Part shown: positions 45,566-59,690 of the stretch, piece by piece
How the letters are laid out: each line of letters opens with the position of its first letter
Position numbering within the stretch: the first letter of the stretch is position 1
Source of the DNA: Glandiceps talaboti
Taxonomy: Eukaryota > Hemichordata > Enteropneusta > Spengelidae
NCBI RefSeq assembly: GCF_964340395.1
Contig: NC_135558.1
Location: forward strand, 9,466,501 to 9,530,500
Length of the DNA stretch: 64,000 nt
Direction of reading: 5' to 3'
Made by a program: the position numbers and the translations under genes
Notes under the pieces: generated by a model
Databases searched by the model: none
What the model was told of the DNA's origin: nothing
The model's input: only the letters and a program-made list of their open reading frames with translations

Positions 45566-47724
45566 GATCATTTTTTATTCAACTTTAATAGTGAAAAGGG
45601 GAGATACATGTAAGATGAAAAAGTATATCGTGCACTGACATCTACATTGTATGTACATGCATTGCACATACATATGTAGTATAAAGCTTGTGTTTGAACA
45701 AACCTTGCAGATGCATGTGATATTGAGAAATTCTTCATTACTCTAATTATAAAATGTATATTGATCATATGAATACCCTTTTTTTTAGGATTTAGAAATT
45801 TTTTTTTATAGATACATGATGTAACATGTTGTTAGATGTATTATTAGATAGTTATCTACAGAAATGAGAAATGAGTATATGGGGGCTTTATTTTAGAAAT
45901 TTGCACACTTTTTATAACATCTAATGAGGTTGTACAATAAATACCCCTGTCAAATTTCCTCTTGTACTGCAGCAAATGATGTTCTTTTGTACAAAAAGAT
46001 TACACATTGATTGCAGTATTACTAGGACAAAAAACACAAGGAAAAGGTCATCATTACTTTGACCTTTTGCTATATTCACAATGGCATAATTTACTGGAAA
46101 TCATTTTGTGTCTTCCTTTGAGATGAAATCCAAAATAACAGGAAATATCCAACTGAGTTAAAGAGTTGAAAATCCTTGATGATTGCAGAATCTGAGTAGG
46201 ATAGCTTTGATTGAAGATGGTCTCATGAATATTCATGATATTAAAGGTTATATTATGAATATTCAAATTTTTGATGAAAATTCTATTAATATATTCATAT
46301 TCTTGAGGATGACCTCGTACATGTACATATTCTGTCTCAGTGATTCCACAAAACAAAAAAACTGAAATGAGTTAATATACATGTACAAAAACACACATTT
46401 TTGGCATGAAAGTTTACATTTGTCTGGGCTATAGTTGGACTATAGCAAGAAAGAAACAAATTAGGCAAGCAGGTTCCACTGTTGGTGTATAGAGGCCTTT
46501 ACAATGATGAGTGAGTATCTGAACAGGTGATGACAGTTTTGAGAAACTTTCATAGTATGCAAGTTATTAATTCACTGAGTTTTTATTAGAATGTTGGTGA
46601 AAACACCACAATTGAAAGCCAAAATATCAGGAAAACTGGTTTGATTGTTGGGGCAAAGAGTCCTGACGAATTTACAATGAGATGAGAAAGATATAAAATG
46701 ACAGTTTTGACAAACTTTTATATTATAAGCTATTAAATTCCAATGTATGATTAATTACTAGAAAATATCAAAAGTAATGTATGATATCAAATATGAAATG
46801 TGACATCCGAATTTTAATTTTTCATGTAACTGATATTAATGAACAATATAATAGAATATGGTGACCAGTAGGGTCAACCGTCGTACAAATTCTGTAAGAA
46901 TTGACAGATGGTATGTTTTCAAATAAGTATTATGTACATATAACATGATTATTAATAAATTAATGATTTGATAATATATTGATTAACATGAGTTCACATG
47001 CAGTGTAAGGTCCTTTTCAAATAACATTAAAATTGTAATTTTAAAACGAATAAACTGACAAACGAACTTTCATATTGCCTTGACCCAAGTTTATATTTGT
47101 GAGTGATATTGAAGCAATTTACAGCTGTGGTGTGATATAATCGATCCAATATTCTATATATGTAGATATCAGCTGCATAACTCTATTGATTTTCAAATAT
47201 GCATATTCATGAATACTAGGTAAATGCCTAATTGTGTTGTCAAATTGCTCTAAATTGATTGTGTTATTGGTAATTAAGAAACATAATGCAGCAATATCTC
47301 TCAGACATATCAATTGTTGCTGCTTATAATAGTCTAGAAAATTCTGAATTGATTTTTGTAGTATTCCTTTCATACATACATACATACATACATTCAAGTT
47401 GATTTTTGTGTGGGTATGTGACTGTTATCCAAGACTTATTTCCTTTACTTGTTATTTGTTAAATACGAGACGTAGAAGGGTACAGTCCAGTTCAACATTT
47501 CTTATTTTTGTTATTCATTCTTTTGCATTATATTTGTATCAAGCAAAGTATTATTATTACATGATGTTCCAGCAATGTTGAAAATCTTAAAATATATTGT
47601 AATAAAGCTCTGTGAACTGAATGTTTTCATTTTTTATATTTGCTGATTTTCATATTTCATAATTAAACACTTGTAGGACTTGCTTTTTAGTAACTCTCTA
47701 TGTAATTTTCTGTACAATCTTAAA
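45566..47724. other. KCNT intron, no discrete feature
   Basis: AT-rich, with ATGAATATTCAT palindromes near 46220-46300 and a CATA run near 47370-47392. No exon supported. Confidence 0.4.
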
Positions 47725-48060
47725 ATATGATGTCAGCCCTTAAATGGTTAAACCTTGCAGGAAGATTTTGTGCAATTTAGTGTTTTTGTTGAGCAAAGAA
47801 CATGTGCAATGTTCATGTATGAACCTGACATTTAAGCAACATTGCAGGTTAAACAATGTCATTGGTGTTCAGGTGTTTCTAGTAATTACTCTACGTAATT
47901 ATCCATACATTCCAAAAATAAGTTGTCAGCACTTAAAGTCTTAAACAGTGAGTAAGTTTTTGTTGTGCAAAGAACATGCAAATGTATACATCTGACATTT
48001 AAAGACAACACTGCAGGTTTAATAAGCAACAACACTGATGTTCAGATGTTATTGTGGAAA
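47725..48060. repeat. ~190-bp direct duplication
   Basis: Two copies share TGTCAGC-CTTAAA, TTTTTGTTG-GCAAAGAACATG, CTGACATTTAA and CACTGCAGGTT or CATTGCAGGTT, followed by GATGTTCAG or GGTGTTCAG. Confidence 0.75.
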
Positions 48061-49060
48061 CATGCATCCTTCTTTTGATGGAAAAAGAAGCCATGCTGAT
48101 ATTTCTGATCACTTAAAGTATAGTTTTGTGACTATACCCCAATACTTAAAATGCACATTTATATTTTCTTCTTCCTGTACCATCTATACAGTTTATAAAG
48201 AGTGGTTGATTGCAAACAAAAGATTATGGTTTGTGGATATTTGTCCTGCAGCGTCCAATTTTGCAAATGGGTCGGTAATAAGAGACATGTAGATTTACTC
48301 TGCAGTGGAGAATTGCGGCAAATCTAAAAAGAATGACATTCGTTGCCATGGTAATGACCTAATTTGACTAATTTTAGTTCAGTGCACTGACATATAAGTG
48401 TAGTACATTGTATGTCGTCAATTTTATTGACATTGAACTTTTGATATAAATATATATGATCATGTAAATTTACTTTGCTTGTAGGTAGAAGATGAATAAT
48501 TTTGTAAGAATTGCCTGAATAATATACTAAATACATACATTCATGTAGAATAGTTTATTTCCAGTTGAACTTTAATATTTCCCTACATTATATTTACTCA
48601 GTTGTCTCTAGGCTGCATAAAATGAAAATCGTTTCCCTTCAAGTTTGCTTTCATCTGCAAGTGTACAGGTACATGTAGCAGCTGAATCCACATTAACAAT
48701 CCATTGTTCATTTCAAAAGAAAGTGCAGTACAGACAGTACATGTATACATACACATATAACTGAATCCCTTAAGTTTGCAATCAATCCACATTGCTGATA
48801 CCTACAGTGTTCAAGTACATGTACATGTAACAGACTAAAATGTTTTTTTTTCATGAAATACATGTATTATACATTATCATATACACTTCCACTGTAATTC
48901 AATTTAATGTTCTATGCAATAATATATTCTGTATCCTGCCCAGGTACATTTTGCCCAAATATGGCAAATGGCACACTCATCAATATCTGTTCACTCAGTG
49001 ATCTGGCTGTGATTTTCTTCTCATCTTCTTTATATATTTGCACGCGACATGTACCACTAT
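48061..49060. other. KCNT intron, no discrete feature
   Basis: AT-rich; one X-box-like GTTGCCATGGTAAT near 48342. No exon supported. Confidence 0.4.
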
Positions 49061-49322
49061 CAATTTATGATTCAAATGATGTTTTCATGTCATGTTAATG
49101 CTGAATAGGGTACATACACATGACAAAACCTTCATGGCCTACATTGTACATATGGGTTTTACGAATGTCAGTATTATGGCTTGTGGGCCCTAATTTATGA
49201 TTCAAATGATGTTTTTGTGTCATGTTAATGCTAAAAAAGGGTACATGTATATGCTAAAACCTTTATGGCCTAGATATGAGTTTTGTGGACCACGATTGTA
49301 CAGCTTACTGGCCCTCCTAAAA
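49061..49322. repeat. 130-bp direct duplication
   Basis: ATTTATGATTCAAATGATGT starts at about 49063 and 49193. GTGTCATGTTAATGCT or CATGTCATGTTAATGCT and AAACCTTnATGGCCTA follow in each copy. Confidence 0.85.
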
Positions 49323-49621
49323 TCCCTTCCACTGTATTAAACCCAGTTCACAAAACCCATACATTTGTATCTGGGCCATAAAGATTAGTATTATGAGGTA
49401 ATTTGTTCTAGAAAATTGACTTTGTACAATTTGCATATTGATGTTTATGAGTCTGTTGCAATATAAATGTAAATAGCCTGATCAATGTTCTTGGAATTTT
49501 TTTTTTCAATTTTGAATTACGAAAAGATGTAATTTTGTAAGATTTCTCCTATTCATGCATTATGTATAAAAGGATGTCCCTCTGGAGAGAACAGTGCTCA
49601 ATGCAATATTAGTAGCAGAGC

Positions 49622-49932
49622 ATCATAGACTTAATCCAAGGAATTAGGAGGTTCTAAGCCATAACTCAAGAATTTAACGTTTTTGCCGATCATCATCATC
49701 GGATGACTGAAACAGTTCATCAAGGTCTGTTTATTCACATAAGATGTTGGTTCGCCCATTGCGTAACAAGATAGTCAGACAAATCTACTGAAGAAGTAGA
49801 TTTGTCTGACTATCTTATGACGTAATGTGCTACAAACAGACCTAACTACGTTTTTGTATTTCAGTCATCTGGTGATTGCAAAAGTGTGAAACCCTTGTGG
49901 CTTAGGACCTCCTAATTCCTATAATCTATGAT
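49622..49932. mobile_element. Fold-back MITE-like element with perfect 22-bp central stem
   Basis: ATCATAGAC, GAATTAGGAGGT and CTAAGCCA at the left pair with TGGCTTAG, ACCTCCTAATTC and ATCTATGAT at the right. The centre, 49768-49816, is a perfect 22-bp stem AAGATAGTCAGACAAATCTA-CT with its complement around a 5-nt loop. The element is about 311 bp and non-coding. Confidence 0.85.
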
Positions 49933-50079
49933 TAATATTTCATGCTATGTATCATATTTCTGAAAAAGTATTTTTTCATTTGATTTCAATAATAAGGATG
50001 CAACCCTTATCATTTTCATGTTGAAGTGTTACTTATTTCATATTTTTTCTCACTTAGATGTACCTTTAGCAATTCGTCA

Positions 50080-50400
50080 GAGAAATTGGTAGTGTATACT
50101 ATATATTTAGCTATTAACTAAACTAGTATTACCAAAACTAACCAATTGTAGTGAACTACACAAATGCAACTTTACTAACTATCTACCTGTAACTAACTAC
50201 TTAGATGTAACTAACTAGGTATAACCAACTAAACAAATAAACTAACCAACCAACCAATCACATTTGTAAATGCAACTTTACTGACTACCTATAAATAAGT
50301 AACTAAATATAATCAACCAACTTCACTATCTTACTAAATGTAACTGACTTTAATAACTAACATCTGATAAAATAAAACAACATGTAAAAATAAATAAAAA
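50080..50400. repeat. AACTA-rich low-complexity stretch
   Basis: Many TAACTAACTA / AACCAACCA type words without a fixed period. Nothing coding. Confidence 0.6.
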
Positions 50401-52446
50401 ATAATGTCAAGGAAGATACTAGACAGATAGCCAGTCAGACAGATAAGCAGATGAATTGTATGTCAATGTCTAGAAAGAAGTTCATTATTATTTATAGATG
50501 AAATCGTGGGGAGATTTAAACTACAATGAATATTGATATTCAGTACATGTCTACAGGTTACATTTGATATGAGTATGTGCGTGTAAGTCTGTGTGGAAGG
50601 ACGATCCTTCAATTAATGAGTGCTAAGATATGAGTATCTGTTGGCAAGTGTTAAGAGACAACCATGGCTTGTACATGTATATGTCAATGAGTGTCAATGA
50701 AGAGAATTTTGTACTATCTTGAGATCAGTTTTAAGACACCAAGGTACTGACTACTAGATAAAATGCAGTCTTTCAATCCACTTCTTACTAACAATTACCA
50801 TAAGTGCAAAATATGGCACCATCTAATTATCATGACCATTCTCAATAACAGCGGGCATGAACATTTTATCTGAAGCTAGAAATTGTTTTACCTTAGGTTC
50901 CCATCCAAAGGTACTGTTTGGAAATGTATGCAAGTTTCACTGTCAGATTTCCTGCTTTGTTACCTACATTCCCAAACTCTTTGCAGTACTACATGTATAA
51001 CTGACAATATTACACAAAATATAGTACTGTATGTCCAATATGCTATAACAATGGCATATTTTTTCATTCTGTGAAATTTTACATTAGCCAACATGTTTCT
51101 GTGATGAAAATTTCAAGATTTACAGTTAGGGCATAATATAATATATAGTCTGTAAAAGGATGGTCCATTAGCAACATACTTGAAATAGTGCTGTATCTAT
51201 TTATGTTTTCAAAGGAATTGATGTTCATGTACAAATAAGCACTATATAGTCAGATTATTGCTTCAAGTGTATTTTCAGATATATAAGAAGATGTTACTAC
51301 TAGAGTACTAGTGTATGTGAGACAAAATGAAATTATCTTTACTCTGTCGAAGGAGACGGCATCTATATTGCAGCTGCTATAAGAGAAAGTATGCAAAAAT
51401 TGCTCAAACCCCAGGCTAAGCAAAATTTGAATAATTATATATTCACTGACAGGATTTTTAGAAAAGATTGTAGTAATACTTGTGTATGCTGATAGATTTG
51501 CATAGTACATCGTGCATAGATTCAAGGTAAAATTTACTTTCACAAAGTATTTCAGCTAAAACTATAAATGTGTAAAGCCAGCTAAAATGAAGTATATATA
51601 TATATGTACATTTAGATAGCACATATAAAACATTGTTACACTTAATATATTGTACACTATATGTATAATGTAGTGTATACAGCAACAGTACAAGAAATAA
51701 TTCAAAATGGAGTTGGTCCACCTTAGCAGTAATTGGTAGTCTTTTTTGCCCAGTCTGATTAAAAGAATGGTACGCAGTATTATTATGTCCAATATGGATT
51801 GTTACTAAAGGCTGCTGCACATGCAAATCTGCCACCATATTTCCATGAGATTATATATATAATATGCTATTGTTTTCATTAATATTATAGAGACCAATGC
51901 AAATGGTCATTCCTTACATACACAAAGACCATCAATACTTGTGTGTGCATTTACATTAATAATTATATAAAAAATATGAGCAAAATTGTGTCACAATATT
52001 GTATAAGATTATACAATATAGTATGAATATTATCTTGTTACAACTGTAATAACATTTTATAAAGGCCAAGTACATGTTCTTATATGTTTGCACAACACAT
52101 TTGCAAAAGCAAAGTTTTGCATGGCTGTATGATGTACAATGTATAATATACATACATTCATGTATATACACATGTATTGTACATTTATTACGAAATTTAC
52201 AGGCCAAGAATGGACAAAATTGTGTCACAAACTCAAGAGATATTTATCAACATTATAAATGCTATCCTGTTAAAGAGCCATGCACATGGTACTGTTTGTA
52301 TGCATGCACAGCATACTTGCATAATTATTCACATTTATCATTAACATATTGCTGAGTACAACATTTTCTGAAAAAGAGGACAGAATTTATTTTCTCATTT
52401 GAATGTTGTATTGGAGTCATATTGCGCAGTAATTGTATTATTAGTG
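50401..52446. other. KCNT intron, no gene supported
   Basis: AT-rich; several 90-126 codon frames on the minus strand near 51250-51840 have Leu/Ile/Tyr-rich compositions typical of chance frames in AT-rich DNA and show no domain. Confidence 0.45.
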
Positions 52447-52815
52447 TCATGTAAATGTTCCTGTTTGTACACATTACACAATTTTCTGAAAAAAAGCACC
52501 AAAATTCTGTCATACAAGTATATAAAAAATTATAATATTTATAACATGTTATTTGTGCCTGTCTAGGTTGTCATAAAAAGTTCCTGTTTGTACACAGTAC
52601 ACAATTTTCTGAAAAAATCCTCAAATTCTGTTGTACAAGTACATGAATATTTATACAATGTGTGCCTGTCTAGGGTTGTCATAAAAATGTTCCTGTTTGT
52701 ACACATTACACAATTTTCTGAAAAAAAGTGCCAAAATTCTGTCATACAAATTATATGAATAAACATGTTATGTGTGACTGTCTAGGGTTGTCACATACAT
52801 ATTACACAATGTTCT
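52447..52815. repeat. ~110-123 bp tandem repeat
   Basis: GTTCCTGTTTGTACACA recurs at 52457, 52580 and 52689, followed by ACACAATTTTCTGAAAAA and AAATTCTGT-ATACAA. A fourth, shortened copy lies at about 52786-52850 and a diverged copy near 52340-52400. Confidence 0.85.
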
Positions 52816-54925
52816 GGGAAAATGGGAGCAAAAATCTATCATACCATTTGCATTTTAATATGTCATGTTATAACTAATAGTAAACATGCATATACATGTT
52901 ATTTGCTTTGATATGTATTTATACATATTACACAATGTACGGTTTATGAATACATCGACTACTTGTCTGTTTATTAATGTACTGAAAGTAGCAGATGTCA
53001 GTCAGTGGCGTTATATTCATTATTTCGCTACCAAGGTACTGGCAGATGGAACTCAAATATTCATTACATGCCTGGATCTAAGGGAAATCATTTGTTAAAT
53101 TGAGCTGAATAATACATATACAGTACATTCGATATTTGCCAAGGACAAGTAAAAAGAATGCTGTCTGTGCTCAACTTACAGGTTCAACTACTTGACCCTT
53201 ATCCAGTCTTTTCATGCTAAGCAGTTTGAGAAAAAATACTCAGAAAAAGGCATAAAAATATGAAAAATATTAAGAAATAACAAAAAAATGTACTGTTGAT
53301 ACCACGACCCCAAGTTGTTGTATTTATTTTCAGTAGAAATCATAATAAATACTACGATGTTAAAATGTTGCCAAATATATTACAAGCATTAATATAATAG
53401 ATCATATTTATGAGCCTGGATTAACACTCATTCGTGTAATTTTTTTTGTATTTATAGAATATTTTAAATATGCATCATGTAATTGTTTTCCAAATGTCCT
53501 TGTCAAATCAACTAGCTATCCATTATAATTATCAAACTTAGCCATTGATAATTGATAGACACCATGTCTTACAGCCACACAATGTCATGTCATATGTCAT
53601 ATCTCATGTACATGCAATGCAGTATGCATGCTATAACTAAAATTCAATAGAATTCATGTTTTCACACTAGAATATTTTCACTGTAAATGTTACAAGAATG
53701 CTGTCATCACTTGCCATCCTTTAAGTTAGGGATAGGAAGCAAATGTCGATCCCTTTTTGAGGTGAAGCTTTTTAAATGACATACAAAATAATTAATGTAT
53801 AATTGCAAAAAAAATGTATGCTTGTCCACATGCATGATATGCACATGCAATGTAATATTTAATTCATAAACTTGTGAAGTCACTCGAGGTTGAAGAATTA
53901 TATACATATTACTATACACCTGTTATCCTCAAATACACGTGAGGCTGTAGTATATGCCTCGAGTCCCCCACGATTACCCCTGCCTGAGTTACTCAAACTC
54001 AAGTGTTCTCATGTCTTTGTTTAGTTCCCAGTAATGTACATTTACAAAGACTCAAATGAGCTGAGTGTGTGGTGATCGTTGTGAATATAGTCAAGCCACT
54101 AAATCACCTAATAATAATACATACCTTAAATATTTTATAGTATGAATATGAATATGGAATGAATCAAACTTAGCCCCAAAAATTACAAATACCTACTCAT
54201 TGAACTTTATTGGCTACAACATATAATATATTATCCAAAGGTGTACATGTGTATGAATGTTAATAATATTCAGTGCATGCAAAACCTCATTTCTCTTAAA
54301 AGCTGACCACCCTTGAAGTACATTAGGAAGAGTTTAGAATATGAAGACCCTAGATATGGAAATGTAAACTCTTTAAGGGTACTTCCTTCTCAAGAGATGT
54401 ACAAGGTACAGAATGAAAATTTTCCCCTAAAATCACTTTTGATTCCCCGTACTCAAATTATATCTTCTACGTTTGTATATACTCCTGGGATACTTCGCAA
54501 AACTCCTACAGCAGTTAAAACCAACTGATCTTATAAAACCATCCTTTTATGCATCCGCTATCTCTTTTCTCAATCGAGTATACTGATAGCATAGCCAGCT
54601 ATTCTTTGCATAATATGTTTATAGAGTTTTCATATATTGTGCCATTTTATTGTTTCCTGTATTGTATTGTATTGTGCTTTGTTTTTATCTCCGAGAGCTG
54701 TCTTTTTAATTTCCCTGTGGTGCCATGAATGAAGTGTTAGTGTTAGTGATTCTATCTATTTGTGTGATTATTCCCTGTAGAGCTAAATCAGTATGTGCAA
54801 GACTTGGTACATGTTCAGGCCTCACATGCTTGCGTATGGTGCCATCAGGTTAAACCATGAACAGAATATACATGTACATGATGATTCATTAATTTGTGAA
54901 CTTCCTTTAATCCGTCCATCTATCC
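52816..54925. other. KCNT intron, no discrete feature
   Basis: AT-rich intronic sequence. No exon or element recognised. Confidence 0.4.
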
Positions 54926-55200
54926 CATCTTCCTATCCATCTATTTCTTGCTTCCTCCTTCCATCTAGCCTTCCTGCCCTTCATCTATCACCACTCACTC
55001 ACCCTTATTCTTCCTTCCCCCATCCTTCGATTCCATCCCACCATCCATTCATCCTGCCATCCCTCCCTCTATCCATCTATCCTTCCTGCCCTTCATCTAT
55101 CACCACTCACTCACCCTTATTCTTCCTTCCCCCCATCCTTTGATTCCATCCTGCCATCCATTCATCCTGCCATCCCTCCCTCTATCCATCCCTACATTTT
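54926..55200. repeat. Pyrimidine-rich CCATC/CTTCC minisatellite with a 112-bp duplication
   Basis: TTCCTGCCCTTCATCTATCA begins at 54971 and again at 55083. The whole 112-bp segment is nearly identical in both copies. The strand is strongly biased to C and T. Confidence 0.88.
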
Positions 55201-57740
55201 GTTATCCCTCCAACTGGGGCTACTGGGGCAGCTGAAGGCCAATTCATCTGATGCTGAAGGTTATCAGTGGTGGAGATATTATTATTGTATTATAATTATA
55301 GTTATGAGCTTCAATTTGTGTTTGCCTTCTAAAAATTCCATGCAGTGACACCCTAAGAGATACCATGCTGTAAAGTGGTTAAGTTCAGCATAGTAGTTTC
55401 AGTTGTGCTTCAGTGTCATTGGCACAATATCTTTATATGAAAGTTGTTTCTATCATCTCCTAATTGTACAATCTTATAGATTAAAGCATTGCAGGTGATT
55501 GACATTGTTGTACGCATTCATGCAAGACATGATTAATTTTATTTTCATCTAGACCATCTACTCAATGCCTATTAAAGAGTTGATTCTCTATTCATTACCA
55601 AAGTACAATGTATGTTTATGATGGCTGTAAAATCCTGATTAAAAACTAGAAATATACTGTTGATTACTATTTATTATTGATAAAATTAAGCCGTGAGAAA
55701 AATGAAGTATATCATATGGAATATAATAGCATTGTCATGACTTGGTACATCCAATAACCCAATCCGTAGATCTAGAGTTATAACCTAGCAATGAGGTTGT
55801 TTGAACAACACTAATTTCAATTATTTATTAGATTCAGATGTAAAGTCCAAAACAAAATCTTACAATATAATATTAAAGGTGAATTAAAGTATTGCTTAAC
55901 TATCATAAATATATTTGGGAGATTTTAAAGCCTCAGCAGTATGTATTTTTGTGTCTTTCTGCCTTACGTCTTTTCTAAAACAAGAAATTGAGTTTTCTAG
56001 CAGTTGAATGAGTTGCCAAGGTGTTCTTATTATCACTTAAAAGTTGATGGTAGTAATCAATGCAAGTATACTGAAATAAGCCTTTAATTCATGCGAGTAG
56101 TGAGTTGTTGAGTCTTTTTTGTCTTTAATATGTATCTTTTGATGTCTGTACATACATGTACATGTATCTTACTAGCATATATCATGTAAACTTATTACTA
56201 AAAGTCATTATGTATGCAAATTATTCATTGATATTCATAGGATTTTAACCAATATATATATTTCAAGTTCTTGTGATTCTCATATCAAGTTACGATAGAA
56301 TTGATGCAATAATTTTTTTAGATATTATATCCACAGACAGACAGACATCACTCCCCACACAGACACAAATTTATAACACCTTCCCTTAAATATGACAAAG
56401 TCTGCAAGCAGCCAAAAAAAAAGAAAGGAAAATGACGTTATCCTTATTTAGATCATGTCTCTAATTTCTAAAGCTAGGTTCCATAGTGAATGTAGTACAG
56501 AGTATAATGACTTGGAGTACACTCTGTATAAGATGTTCATCATCTTTTGGATCAGGGTCCATTATGGTGTATCATCAGCCAATCAGATATTTAAGGTGCA
56601 GAATGTATGATCTAGTTTGTCTGTAGGCAATAGAGATAGGTAATAAGGTATACTTAGTTTTAACTTCAGAGACATACAATACCTGTATTCAATATTTCAG
56701 TGTACAAGAGTCAAGGAGAAAGATCTGCAGTAAATGTATATCCATGTTATTCTCAGCGTTATTTGTAAATTTTAGCAAGATATTTTGTTCAATCGTGCAG
56801 CATTAAAGTAAAGTTCAGTAGTGCTGTAGGCATTGTGAATTAGTTGTATTTGTATGGCTGTACTGTGATGTACAGTGTTTTTGCTAAGGTCTTGGACCCC
56901 TGGTAACAAAAGAGGGCAATCTGGTAGAATTTGCAAAGCTTTCCATACCATGTAACATCATTTTGGTGGGGAACCCTGGTAAAATGCCCTGGGAACTCAG
57001 GTAGATCATACCTGCTTATTAAATTTGCCCTTAACAAAAACACCGCATGTACATGTATGTAACTGTGTAGATACATGTACCATATTAAAGAGATGAAACC
57101 ATTTGCTATGAAACTTGGTGGCGATGTTATTTTATGTGGCTATAGTTGGTGGATTGTTTAAAGGAAAGTGATATGCAAATTATATAGGGATTTTTGGTGA
57201 AAACTCCCTATACTGTATAATAGGTGCATTGTAGCAACAGGGGTGGATATGCATGGTGGATGAATATTTTTGAAAACTTAACACAGAGTACTGCAATGCC
57301 ATTGACGCAATGTTCTTGAGGTTTGAAAATAACAAAGCAGATTATTCTTTGAATTGGAAATTGATCATTTAGTGATTTGTGCCAAATGTTTGTATCAAAG
57401 GAACTTACTATTGAGTTAATAATGATGGTGGAGGCATACATTTCATCCTTTCCATCAGATGTGACCTTTATGAAGTTGACGAGTTGTACAGTTTTCATAC
57501 ATATTTAATTGGCTGCTAGCATTTATTCAATACTTGACATTTACGTTCTGATAACAGGACAGTGTTCTTATTCTTTCTTATAATTAGAAAAAGAAAATAG
57601 CTATATATTGAATCAGATTCTCATTTACATAAATCTGTGAAATTTGTAATATATGATTAATATTTAATTTCGTCATGATGATTATACATGTAGTCCTGAT
57701 TGAAATGTTTAATTTACTCATCTTTAACCATTGTTGCTAG
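55201..57740. other. KCNT intron, no discrete feature
   Basis: AT-rich. One inverted unit of the 39-kb repeat lies at about 56875-57000. No exon supported. Confidence 0.4.
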
Positions 57741-57791
57741 GAAACCAGGCCACATGGATGAGGAGTTTAGTGATATGTATTTAGCTGATGG
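57741..57791 (+). CDS. KCNT: Candidate 51-nt cassette exon of the KCNT gene
   Basis: A pyrimidine-rich tract ending GTTGCTAG is followed by 51 nt and a strong donor (GG/GTAAAG). Entering with two bases of a split codon, as left by the exon at 23309-23409, it reads completion of Arg, then KPGHMDEEFSDMYLAD and two bases (GG) of a Gly codon. Because 51 is divisible by three, it enters and leaves in the same phase, so it could be included or skipped without changing the downstream frame. It would add 17 acidic residues in the cytoplasmic N-terminus just before the expected VQVE block. The vertebrate proteins I recall have no such insert. It is a prediction from splice signals and phase. Confidence 0.5.
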
Positions 57792-59690
57792 GTAAAGTCA
57801 ATATACAAAATTGATGGGATGAAAATCGCTATGGTGATGGTGATGATGAGTCACAGTATATTAAAACTCTGTGTATGGCTTTGGTTATATCTCTGTTAGT
57901 GGATGTGTTGGTGTGTGGTTAACTGTTTAACATTGCAAATGTTTTACATGCTGGCACTGACCGAGGGTCATTATTATTTCTTTCTGTACATGTATTTATG
58001 AGAGAAATCTAAACGTTGCCATTTCTGCTACAATGTTAAATCAAACTTAGTCTGTTTTTGACAGTTTGCAACATAACTACACTTTCATTTGCATCATTTA
58101 CTATTTCAAGGTTGTTGTATCCAATGTAGTTTTTATACATTAAGTTTTTATGGTTAGGAGGTAGATGACATCATAAATATGGAACTGTACATGTATGTTT
58201 ATAACAGTACATGTACATATAATATTGCAGTGGTTAACTACATGTAGGTCATGATATTAAAGTGTACATGTACATGTACAACATTGCCTACCTACCTTGT
58301 CATGTGTATCAGACTCAATTACAATCATGGTAAGTTCTAATCAGCTGTAGTGACACGTACGTGTAGCTATATACAAGACACAGAGGTCATTGTAATTTTA
58401 ATACAGTTTGTTTTCTGTACAAGAGTTAATGTGCAATATAATGTATTTTCTGTTAGGCATTGGTGTCTCCATGCACTTAAAACAAGTTTGTATAACATTT
58501 CCCAATTTGTCATCAGTATAAATTACAATTATTGTAAATGTGCTTCGGGATATATTCAAAAGTAGTCACACATATATTAAGAGAATTGAAACCCTTTTTC
58601 AGTTAGAATCAAGAAAATATGAAGGGTCACCATGCAAATTAAGTCACTTGTGTATCTGTGTGATTACTACTTTTCATTACAGTTTGCTTTCTATACAGGA
58701 GATAATTTGAAGTTTATATGCATCCATTCACGTGTACATTAAAAACAGACATCTAAATTTCATTAAATCAACAATGGATGACAATTGTACCAAGATAAAA
58801 ATATAGCACAGAAGCTTGAAGAGATTCGGCTGTGTGTGAAAGAACACAATTATCTTGTCTATTCCTGATGCATCAGATGATCATCATGACATCTCTTTTT
58901 ATCTAGCTAAGCTATCATTTTCAAGATAATTAAAACCTGTTTTTCATTTCCTTGTCAAGGCTTATTGATTTCACCAGGAATACTTCAGATGAATGGAAAA
59001 TTTTAATGTGACACTATTTTCCTATCTTGATGAACGTGTATGATTTGTGTATAACACATGCAAGGTACTTGTAATGGTAGTGTTACAATGTATTCGTACC
59101 TGTAACTTGACTTAATGTACATTTACGTAATATCATGTTTTATATGAAAAAAAAACTATTTCCTTTACAATGAGGTATAAACCTATTTTTCAAAAATTAT
59201 TAGGCATATTACACTAACCTTTGTGCCATGGCACAAATAAAATGTATTAAACTCTTTGCAGAACAGATGTTTTGAAAATGTCAAACCCTGAGATAATAAG
59301 CTTTTTGTATGGGCCTGAAAAGCCTACCTAAATGTATGTACAAAATTAATGATTATTGTATACATGTATTTAGTAGTCCGGATGCCTTGGTACAAACTAT
59401 GTAAATGGCAAATACACTTACATGTAAGCCATCCTGAGTGTATCATGATTATAAAACGTAATGTACATTTGTGTAGTTGATGTACCAGTTCTAAGATGCT
59501 GTGTGTAAGATGACATTGTTTATGTTGTTACATTTAGGCTTGTTTTGCTTTTATTACAATTGAAATAACATTTTCATCATGAAATGATGGAAAGACATGT
59601 TGACCATTGCATTAAATTGTAAGTGATTTTACAGAACAAAGACTATTTTATTTTGGTCATCAATGACACACTGTCACAGGGATTTTACTG
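57792..59690. other. KCNT intron, no discrete feature
   Basis: AT-rich with numerous TACATGTA palindromes. The expected NENTFKERL-encoding exon was searched for by eye and not seen. Confidence 0.4.

Noticed and set aside
51458-51838. 126-codon minus-strand frame
   Set aside because: Composition dominated by Leu, Ile, Tyr and Cys as expected from AT-rich chance frames; no domain or splice context.
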